A DNA stretch of 12,047 bases from an uncultured Collinsella sp. (lineage in GTDB: Bacteria > Actinomycetota > Coriobacteriia > Coriobacteriales > Coriobacteriaceae): assembly GCA_900544385.1 (NCBI GenBank), contig UQVD01000059.1, positions 1 to 12,047 on the forward strand, given 5' to 3'. The position numbers and the translations under genes were made by a program. The notes below the pieces were generated by a model, which ran no database searches, was not told the DNA's origin, and worked only from the letters and a program-made list of their open reading frames with translations. This document shows positions 6,738 to 12,047 of this stretch, piece by piece; position 1 is the first letter of the stretch, and the number at the start of each line of letters is the position of its first letter.

Positions 6738-8075
6738 ATGGACGAGATGTTTGCCATTAAATGTCAAAACTGCGGCGGCCCTATGTACACACACCAAGCT
6801 AAGCGCAGCTTTGAGTGCGCTTATTGCGGTGCGGTCATTCCGTGGCAGGCGGACGCCGGAGAGCCCAAGAGCGCTTTGGGCATTCGCCATACGCCGTTGA
6901 CGGTGGTGGATGGACTGCTCAAGCTCACGCATGTGTCGCAACTCGAGCGCCCGGAGGACCCGGACTGGTATTTCTTCAATTCGCACTGGCGCAATCAGTC
7001 GGTCCTGGAACATCTGCTGTGGGAGGATCGCGGCACGGCGCAAGAGTTCCAAGAGGCTACGCATGTGAGCATTCCTTGCCCCTTCTGCGGAGCGTCCTTT
7101 GAGGGCGAGTCAACGCAGCGTGTGTTTGAGTGCCCGTCCTGCGGCAACAAGATCGGCATTGCCGACCTGCTCAAGCCCGGTACCTTCAGCAAGCGTCTGA
7201 CCATGGGCGTGGGTGCAGAGTATGTGCCGGAGCAGGGCATTCCCTGCGAAATCTCGCCGCAGCAGGCACGTGCCAACGCACTGCAGCTGGTGCGCCAGTA
7301 CCCCGACGCCTTTGCCGGGCACGACGTGGAAGATGCGATCCAAAACGACATGATGCTCTTCTATTTCCCCATGGCGCTGGCGGACCTGCGCATGATGGCG
7401 TCCTTCCCGGTCAAGGGCCTGAGCAAGGAGACCCTGGTGTACTACGAGGTGCTCGACTGGGCGTATCCCAGGGCAAACTACCTGGACGTTCGCCTCCTGG
7501 GCATTTTGGAGCCGTGGGACTTTGCCAAGGTCGGTCCGTTCGATCCCGCCATGCAGGAAGGCGACTTTCGCGTCGTCTCCGTCGATGCGTCTACCAAGGA
7601 CCAGGTGGTCATTGATAAGCTGGCGCTCGACGTTGCGGGCAACGACGCCGAGGCTGTACTGGGGCTCAATAAAAAGAGCATCCGCACCTGGGCGCGCAAG
7701 GCCCGCAAGCACAAGGACGGCCTAGTTATGGTGCCGGTGTACTTTGTCGACCGTCCGGCAACGGATAGCCGCGACGGCGAGCAGGTGCGCATCGCCGTAA
7801 ACGGCCAGACGGGCCGCGCGGCCGCGGTGGTGTTTAGCGACAAGCGCGAGACGCATATTGTGGCGCCGCTCAGCCCGAGTCTGCATCTGTCCGGTGAGAG
7901 CACCGTGCACGCCACGCCCGTCGAGGTCAAATACGTTAAATCGCCGTTCCTGTACCAGATCGTGCGCCGTGGAGGCGGCGAGCAACCGCGCCAGGTTGCA
8001 GCCGCCGTCGAGGGTTCCTACCGAGAGGAGAAGCCCAAACGTCGCGGCCTGCTGGGTGCGCTATTTGGGAAGTAG
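6738..8075 (+). CDS. Double zinc-ribbon protein of unknown function
   Basis: The protein has 445 residues. Two CxxC...CxxC zinc ribbons are visible: Cys9/Cys12 with Cys27/Cys30, and Cys114/Cys117 with Cys132/Cys135. A long region follows with no membrane helix or enzyme motif I can name. Near the end, VPVYFVDRP (332-340) and VNGQTG (354-359) recall a conserved segment of bacterial proteins often annotated as TFIIB-type zinc-ribbon proteins; that family link is from memory. The tail (KPKRRGLLGALFGK) is basic and hydrophobic. ATG 6738 is supported by a near-perfect RBS, AAAGGAGGA (6722-6730), seven bases upstream, so earlier in-frame starts are rejected. It probably lies in the cytoplasm. The strong RBS suggests good expression, and the neighbours give no clue to its role. 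Confidence 0.85.
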   Translation: MDEMFAIKCQNCGGPMYTHQAKRSFECAYCGAVIPWQADAGEPKSALGIRHTPLTVVDGLLKLTHVSQLERPEDPDWYFFNSHWRNQSVLEHLLWEDRGTAQEFQEATHVSIPCPFCGASFEGESTQRVFECPSCGNKIGIADLLKPGTFSKRLTMGVGAEYVPEQGIPCEISPQQARANALQLVRQYPDAFAGHDVEDAIQNDMMLFYFPMALADLRMMASFPVKGLSKETLVYYEVLDWAYPRANYLDVRLLGILEPWDFAKVGPFDPAMQEGDFRVVSVDASTKDQVVIDKLALDVAGNDAEAVLGLNKKSIRTWARKARKHKDGLVMVPVYFVDRPATDSRDGEQVRIAVNGQTGRAAAVVFSDKRETHIVAPLSPSLHLSGESTVHATPVEVKYVKSPFLYQIVRRGGGEQPRQVAAAVEGSYREEKPKRRGLLGALFGK

Positions 8076-8294
8076 GGGAGCGGTGCCGGTTGGCACCGTA
8101 ACGTGATGGCCGGGGGTATGGGGCGGCTCTCAGGAGTGCGGGCTGCCGTCTGATTGTTTGAGGGTGTCAGATGTAAATAAACAGTGGAGCGGCTGCAAAA
8201 GAGCTGCCTCACTGGGTAAAATCAGGGTGTGCGGCGGAACCCGCTCCTCAGTCGGTCAACTTTGGAAGCGCGGGCAACGCAGGCGCTATCGTCT

Positions 8295-8321
8295 AAAGGG
8301 CCGGCTGCAACCGGCCCTTTT
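8295..8321. terminator. Intrinsic terminator, possibly bidirectional
   Basis: AAAGGGCCGG (8295-8304) pairs perfectly with CCGGCCCTTT (8311-8320) around a six-base loop. The plus strand continues into TTTT (8318-8321) and the minus strand ends in TTT. It can end rightward transcripts from the zinc-ribbon gene or from a small RNA, and less strongly leftward ones from the nuclease gene. Confidence 0.85.
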
Positions 8322-8437
8322 CTGTGGCAGCCAATGGACCCACATCAGACGAAGGCCGCGTCTTTGCCTGTCAGGTCACGCTCGCCAGCCACGGCTAGAA
8401 TGTCGTTGCCGGCGTCCATGACCGGTATTGTTTCGTA

Positions 8438-8475
8438 GCAGCCGTCGCAACCGCGAGTGCGCCTGCGACGGCTGC
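8438..8475. repeat. Long perfect inverted repeat next to the nuclease gene
   Basis: GCAGCCGTCGCA (8438-8449) and TGCGACGGCTGC (8464-8475) are perfect 12-base complements. Within the 14-base loop, CGC/GCG can pair again around a GAGT tetraloop. A competing pair, GTAGCAGC (8435-8442) with GCTGCTAC (8496-8503), shares the left arm and reaches into the nuclease stop codon. No T-tract follows on either strand, so it is not a standard terminator. Confidence 0.75.
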
Positions 8476-8499
8476 GATGGTTTCGGTCGCAACGTGCTG

Positions 8500-9549
8500 C
8501 TACCCTTGCGTTTCGCCATTAGTCGCTTCGTTGATGGCGCGGTACTCGGCACTCAGCTCGCGCGCCAGCTCTTCCTTGCTTGGAAGATACGGCAGGTATT
8601 TGGCGGCAAACACTTGGTCGTTGTCTTCGGGCAGCGTGTACTCGACGATCGAATCGCTTTTGTCCGCGCAGAGCACGATGCCTATGGGCGGATTGTCGCC
8701 TTCGTTCATGAGCTCGCGCGTGTAGTAGTTCACATACATTTGCATCTGGCCCAGGTCCTGATGCGTAAGATCGTCCGTCTTAAGGTCGATGAGCACGAAG
8801 CAGCGCATCAGATAGTTGTAAAAAACAAGGTCAATATAGAAATGGCGCCCATCAAAGGTGATGCGCTTTTGGCGCGCCTCGAAAGCGAAACCACGGCCAA
8901 GCTCCAGCAGGAACTTCTGAAGATGCGTGATGAGCGCCTGCTCTAGATCGCTCTCGCGAAACGCAGTATCGTCCGAGAAACCTAAAAACTCCAGTACATA
9001 TGGGTCGCGGATGATATCCTCGGGGCGACGAGCCGGGGCGCTCTTTTGGATTTCCTGGGTGACGGCCTCCTTGTCCTTGCTGGCAAGTAGGCGCTCGCGG
9101 AACATGGTGTTGATCTGGCGTTCGAGCTGACGCGTGCTCCAACGAGAATCGGCGCATTCGTTCATGTACCATGTTCGAGCATCAGGGTCGGTTATACGCG
9201 ATAACCTGCGGTAATGTGTCCAATTCAATTCGGAACGCAGCGCGTTCCGGATTGGGAACGCAAGATAAAACTGACGCATGTATCTTAAGCTTCTGGCGTT
9301 GAAGCCTCTGCCAAAATCCTTAGTCAATCTAACGGCAAGTTCGTCGATCAGTGCATCGCCATACTTGGCGCGCTCCTCTCCGCCCTGTTCATCAACAATA
9401 CTCTTGCCGATCTCCCAATATGCCTCAACCATCGCAAAGTTAACGGCGGTATAGGCCTTGTCGCGAGCGGCGTTGAGAATCGAGGAGACCTGCTTGCAAA
9501 AACCTTCGGGCACGATTGCCGATTCTCCACGGTTTACTAGTTCACCCAT
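8500..9549 (-). CDS. YhcG/DUF1016-family PD-(D/E)xK nuclease domain protein
   Basis: The 349 residues have the two-part build of the YhcG/DUF1016 family. The N-terminal helical, DNA-binding-like domain covers about 19-160 and includes YWEIGKSIVDEQ and RSLRYMRQFY. The C-terminal PD-(D/E)xK nuclease domain covers about 178-330, with Glu203 (DLEQALI), Asp240 (IDLVFYN) and the D-x-K motif Asp255-Leu-Lys257 as probable catalytic residues. All are intact. Family members often sit in accessory or restriction-modification islands, but the biological role is poorly defined, and no hsd or methylase gene is visible here. I chose ATG 9549; GTG 9552 directly before it is equally possible. The only nearby purine-rich RBS candidates are GGGG about eight bases and AGGA sixteen bases upstream. 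The gene looks less GC-rich than its neighbours, suggesting transfer. Confidence 0.9.
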   Translation of the reverse strand: MGELVNRGESAIVPEGFCKQVSSILNAARDKAYTAVNFAMVEAYWEIGKSIVDEQGGEERAKYGDALIDELAVRLTKDFGRGFNARSLRYMRQFYLAFPIRNALRSELNWTHYRRLSRITDPDARTWYMNECADSRWSTRQLERQINTMFRERLLASKDKEAVTQEIQKSAPARRPEDIIRDPYVLEFLGFSDDTAFRESDLEQALITHLQKFLLELGRGFAFEARQKRITFDGRHFYIDLVFYNYLMRCFVLIDLKTDDLTHQDLGQMQMYVNYYTRELMNEGDNPPIGIVLCADKSDSIVEYTLPEDNDQVFAAKYLPYLPSKEELARELSAEYRAINEATNGETQG

Positions 9550-9642
9550 CACTGTCGCCCCACTTTCCTCTTGTGGAATGCATCTTTAACGCATTTAGTT
9601 TAAAGCCTCGCGCGGACACGAATTGCTATGTTGTCTGGCACC

Positions 9643-9672
9643 TTCGCATGGGAGCCTTGCGGTGGTTAAAAT
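9643..9672 (+). promoter_or_regulatory. Probable promoter of the PH-like protein gene
   Basis: TTCGCA (9643-9648, 4/6) and TAAAAT (9667-9672, 5/6) have an 18-base spacer. Transcription would start near 9679, leaving a leader of about 39 bases to ATG 9718. This also argues against the upstream GTG at 9673 as the start. Confidence 0.45.
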
Positions 9673-9717
9673 GTGACCATAGAGGCAGTTTTAGCGAACC
9701 CCGCGGGAGTGACGCGT

Positions 9718-9987
9718 ATGGACAACAACACGCTGCTGTTCCAGGACAAAGGTTCGGGTAGGTTTAAAGACGTCAAGATTTACCCTAACCGCATCGAGGT
9801 GCTCAAGAAGGGCACTTTTGGTGGCAAGCACACCGAGATTGTTTATCTTGAGGACATTACGGGGGTCAGCAGGATCAAGGGCCGCGACGTTTTCCTACGT
9901 AACAGGCTGTTGACTGCCTGTGTCTTTAGTCTGAGCAGCCGCTCCCAAGCTCAGGAGTTCGTGAATGCGCTGAACATGGTGATGTAG
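9718..9987 (+). CDS. Small PH-like domain protein, function unknown
   Basis: The 89-residue protein has no signal peptide or membrane helix. Its pattern suggests a small bacterial PH-like fold of the DUF4429 kind: alternating beta strands (FKDVKIYPNRIEVLKK, then HTEIVYLEDITGVSRIKGRDVFL) end in a helix, SRSQAQEFVNALNMV. The motif 'DI-GV' followed by a C-terminal 'AQEFVNAL' helix is typical of such modules. The family call is from pattern recognition only. ATG 9718 has GGGAG (9705-9709) eight bases upstream. It is transcribed alone, diverging from the nuclease gene and converging on the phospholipase gene. No ligand or partner can be named. Confidence 0.75.
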   Translation: MDNNTLLFQDKGSGRFKDVKIYPNRIEVLKKGTFGGKHTEIVYLEDITGVSRIKGRDVFLRNRLLTACVFSLSSRSQAQEFVNALNMVM

Positions 9988-10012
9988 CCGATAACGGTGT
10001 TCGGGCTAAGGT

Positions 10013-10046
10013 AAAAATCGGGGCGCAGAACGGTATTCTGCGCCCC
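10013..10046 (-). terminator. Intrinsic terminator of the phospholipase gene
   Basis: An 11-bp perfect stem (GGGGCGCAGAA 10020-10030 with TTCTGCGCCCC 10036-10046) has a five-base loop. On the minus strand it runs into CGATTTTT (the A-run at 10013-10017 on the plus strand). It lies 36 bases after the leftward gene's stop. The plus-strand side has no T-tract, so the PH-like gene gains at most a weak stop from it. Confidence 0.88.
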
Positions 10047-10082
10047 CCCAATTGAGTCGATGTGTCTAAAAGGCGGGCTTGC

Positions 10083-11981
10083 CTATTCGCTGTCGTCCCC
10101 AACGTTTTCGCGGTCATTGGCAAGCATCGCCGCGCCGGCGACCGTTGTCGCCACGGCGGCGGCAGCGAGCCCGGCGGCAACGCCAGAGCCGTCGCCCGTG
10201 TCGGCGAGTTTTCCGGTCGAGCCCTTGCTCTTGTTGCCGCCGCCGTTCTTGTCGGCGCCGTCTGCGTTGGAACCCGTGCCGCTACCGGTGCCGCCTGCAC
10301 TGCCCGAGGCCGCTACGGTAAAGCTTGCGGCTCCATCGCTGGCGAGCGTGTAGCTCTGCGCCGCGTCGCCCAAGAGACCGTTCACGCGCACCCAGTACGT
10401 TCCCGCGGTAAATGCCTCGCCCTCGGCCATCGCCGTTCCCGGAGCGCCGTTCGCGTCGTGCACAAACTCGAGCTGGGCCGTGCAGGCATCGGTTTCGAGC
10501 TTGCCCTCGAGTGATGCCGCAATCTTGGCGCGCACGTCTTCGCCGGCCTTAAGGCCTTCGAGTCCCTCAAAATGGGGCGTCAGCGCGCGTGGATCGATAT
10601 CGATGGGCACGGAGCCCCGCAGCTCCGTAACGGTCTCGTTGCCCAAGGCGTCGACATCCACATATTCGATGGCAAACGCATGGCCCGAAGCTGCCACGTT
10701 GAGTACGTTGCTGCTGTCGACGAGGCGGAAATGACCCTCGCCAACGGTCTTGCCATCCTGGAATGAGGCATCGCTCAGCGAGTCGCCGTACGTCATGCGC
10801 ATGCGGGTCGGGAGATAGTACGGGAGATAGTACGAAGCCGTCTGCTTGTGCTCCGTATCGTAATTGCGCTGATAGATGCTCCGGGCCAGCGCCGCATCAA
10901 CAAAGTCGGATGCGATGATGCCAATGTGCTTGAGGTAATCTGACTTTGTATCCTCAATGCCGCTGGGATTGATGTACGGGCTCTTATACAGATGCTCGTT
11001 GACTACTCGTGCCGAGGTAAAAGGATTGCCTCCGTGCGACAAGCCCGTGCAGCTGGTGTAGTTGATAGACCAGCAACGCTCCAGGACTTTCTCCTTGGCC
11101 CCGTTATCGTCCTCGACATCTACCTCGTTGCGCGTGCGCCCGGACGTTTCCTTCAGCGCATTATCGACCCAGCTGAGCTTGTCGGTTCCCGTGAGTTTGT
11201 ACTTGTCCTGGGCGTATACCTTGGTGCAATAGGGCTCTTTGTCGCCTGTTTCCCCCGCGGCTTCAAAGCCCCGCGCGTCTTGGACGAGACACATAGTGGC
11301 GCTGTCGGAGTGAGCCTTGATCTTGTCATCCCATTCGGTAAGGTCGAGGCCCCACGTGTGGCCGCTTACACTGTTGCCGGCGAGCCTAAATCGACGCAGC
11401 AGAACGATCTTTCCGCGCACCTCGTGTAGCGTGGGGATTCGGCTCGACGTATAGAACAGTTTGGGGTTGTCGTCCAAAACCTTGGCGAAAGCCGTCGTAA
11501 CACTTTCGTCGGTAGCCTCGTCGTTGCCTCGTGATACAAGCATGATGAGCGCTTCTGTCGGGTTTTCGTTCAAAAACGTTTTGAAGTAGCCTATGACATC
11601 GGAAAGATGCATAAAGTACGCGTCTTTTTTGAGCAGGTAGTAATCCCCGTGGTCGATACCGGGGTTGTCGCCCTTTCCGAGCCGGATATCAAAATAGCGA
11701 ATGCCTTCGAGCAACTGCGTGGGAATGTAATCCTGCTGGCATTTTACTTGCGAGGATTGGGGCTCGGTGTCGTTGTCCACGCTACAGGTGCCCGAATCGT
11801 GCGTACCCGGGATGCTCAGCTCGTCGAGGAACTTGTTGTCGTCGACGTATTTCATCCAACATGGCCCATCGACGTAGCTGCTGTACGTGATCCAGTCGAG
11901 GCTGCTAACCGTGGCATCGTTCTTTTTCATGTCGTAACCGATAAGTTCGAGCTCCCACGGAATGCTCTTACTCTTATTCAA
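10083..11981 (-). CDS. PI-PLC X-domain surface phospholipase, 5'-truncated
   Basis: PI-specific phospholipase C cleaves phosphatidylinositol or related headgroups. The X domain is clear: SIPGTHDSG supplies His61, EGIRYFDIRLG follows (93-103), and DHGDYYL supplies His111, matching the two catalytic histidines of Bacillus PI-PLC. The domain runs to about residue 375. Beta-rich segments follow (about 415-560), then a Gly/Ser/Asn linker, a sortase-like motif LADTG (592-596), a hydrophobic helix (599-621) and an unusually acidic tail. Such a protein should be exported, yet no signal peptide is present. The only start in frame is TTG 11981 (ATG 11930 is further in), neither has an RBS, and stops lie just upstream. 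Tandem hairpins abut the 5' end. I read the gene as having lost its first codons, probably to a mobile-element end, so it may not function. Confidence 0.82.
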   Translation of the reverse strand: MNKSKSIPWELELIGYDMKKNDATVSSLDWITYSSYVDGPCWMKYVDDNKFLDELSIPGTHDSGTCSVDNDTEPQSSQVKCQQDYIPTQLLEGIRYFDIRLGKGDNPGIDHGDYYLLKKDAYFMHLSDVIGYFKTFLNENPTEALIMLVSRGNDEATDESVTTAFAKVLDDNPKLFYTSSRIPTLHEVRGKIVLLRRFRLAGNSVSGHTWGLDLTEWDDKIKAHSDSATMCLVQDARGFEAAGETGDKEPYCTKVYAQDKYKLTGTDKLSWVDNALKETSGRTRNEVDVEDDNGAKEKVLERCWSINYTSCTGLSHGGNPFTSARVVNEHLYKSPYINPSGIEDTKSDYLKHIGIIASDFVDAALARSIYQRNYDTEHKQTASYYLPYYLPTRMRMTYGDSLSDASFQDGKTVGEGHFRLVDSSNVLNVAASGHAFAIEYVDVDALGNETVTELRGSVPIDIDPRALTPHFEGLEGLKAGEDVRAKIAASLEGKLETDACTAQLEFVHDANGAPGTAMAEGEAFTAGTYWVRVNGLLGDAAQSYTLASDGAASFTVAASGSAGGTGSGTGSNADGADKNGGGNKSKGSTGKLADTGDGSGVAAGLAAAAVATTVAGAAMLANDRENVGDDSE

Positions 11982-11992
11982 GACTTTAGTCT

Positions 11993-12038
11993 GCTGGCCG
12001 CGCAGCGGCCAGCTTTAAACCACCCGCTACGCGGGTGG
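11993..12038. mobile_element. Tandem hairpins, probable insertion-sequence or repeat end
   Basis: Two perfect hairpins stand side by side: GCTGGCCGC (11993-12001) with GCGGCCAGC (12005-12013), and CCACCCGC (12020-12027) with GCGGGTGG (12031-12038). Each has a three-base loop, and they are joined by the palindrome TTTAAA (12014-12019). Subterminal hairpins are known at the ends of IS200/IS605-type elements, and assemblies often break in such repeats. No transposase gene is visible, so the family is a guess. A back-to-back pair of terminators is the alternative, but only three Ts follow each stem. Confidence 0.45.
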
Positions 12039-12047
12039 AGACAAACG

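Larger units (their letters stand above)
8076..8499. other. 424-base stretch without a convincing gene
   Basis: In order it holds a 7-bp hairpin without a T-tract (CGGTGCC 8082-8088 with GGCACCG 8093-8099), a -10-like TAAAAT (8217-8222), a short stem (AGCGC 8267-8271 with GCGCT 8283-8287), a strong terminator (8295-8321) and a large inverted repeat (8438-8475). A minus-strand frame (8345-8419) could encode 24 residues but has no RBS. No tRNA, SRP RNA, tmRNA or RNase P hallmarks were found. Confidence 0.6.

Noticed and set aside
8082..8099. Hairpin after the zinc-ribbon gene as an intrinsic terminator
   Set aside because: The 7-bp stem is perfect, but the sequence after it (TAACGTG) has no T-tract.
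8229..8438. 69-residue plus-strand frame downstream of the zinc-ribbon gene
   Set aside because: It runs straight through a strong terminator, has no RBS and no protein-like pattern.
8428..8946. 172-residue plus-strand frame opposite the nuclease gene
   Set aside because: Antisense shadow of the YhcG-type gene, whose catalytic motifs are intact on the other strand.
9673..9717. GTG start giving a 104-residue PH-like protein
   Set aside because: GTG 9673 lies directly at the -10 element, before the predicted transcription start; ATG 9718 has an RBS.

Overview
The window looks like one complete short-read contig from a high-GC anaerobic actinobacterium, most likely a gut Coriobacteriia such as Collinsella. 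This is inferred from the gene content (formate-tetrahydrofolate ligase, a ruvC-ruvA-ruvB operon with a GAAC-N4-GTTC SOS box, surface proteins with a sortase-like LAxTG tail) and the GC-rich coding style; no database search was run. Bases 1-47 are not genomic: they are an Illumina Nextera i7 adapter ending in the Tn5 mosaic end. The far end (about 11993-12038) holds two tandem perfect hairpins that look like a repeat or insertion-sequence end, a common place for assemblies to break.

Layout. (1) 48-2341: a promoter remnant with a LexA box, then ruvC, ruvA and ruvB, overlapping by one base at each junction. They encode the Holliday-junction resolvase and its branch-migration motor, so DNA-damage control of the operon makes sense. 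(2) 2342-4214: fhs, with its own extended -10 promoter, a strong RBS and an intrinsic terminator, for one-carbon metabolism. (3) 4282-5325: a single-pass membrane protein with a Pro/Gln/Tyr-rich N-terminus carrying repeated T-x-V motifs and a C-terminus of four exact heptads. It converges on (4) a leftward CDF cation exporter (5338-6519) of probable Mn type, whose C-terminal domain appears to be duplicated. (5) 6738-8075: a protein with two zinc ribbons, divergent from the exporter.

(6) 8076-9640: a more accessory segment. It has a 424-base stretch without a clear gene, containing hairpins, a bidirectional terminator and a possible small RNA, followed by a leftward YhcG/DUF1016-type PD-(D/E)xK nuclease gene that looks less GC-rich than its neighbours. 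(7) 9643-9987: a small PH-like protein. (8) 10083-11981: a leftward surface phospholipase (PI-PLC X domain) with a LAxTG-type tail. Its 5' end lacks a signal peptide and a ribosome binding site and runs straight into the tandem hairpins, so I read it as truncated by a mobile-element end.

The conserved core (ruvCAB, fhs) and the accessory genes on the right appear functionally independent. No complete new multi-gene system is visible. The most interesting points are the truncated phospholipase with its hairpin pair, the SOS box, the duplicated exporter domain and the T-x-V/heptad membrane protein.
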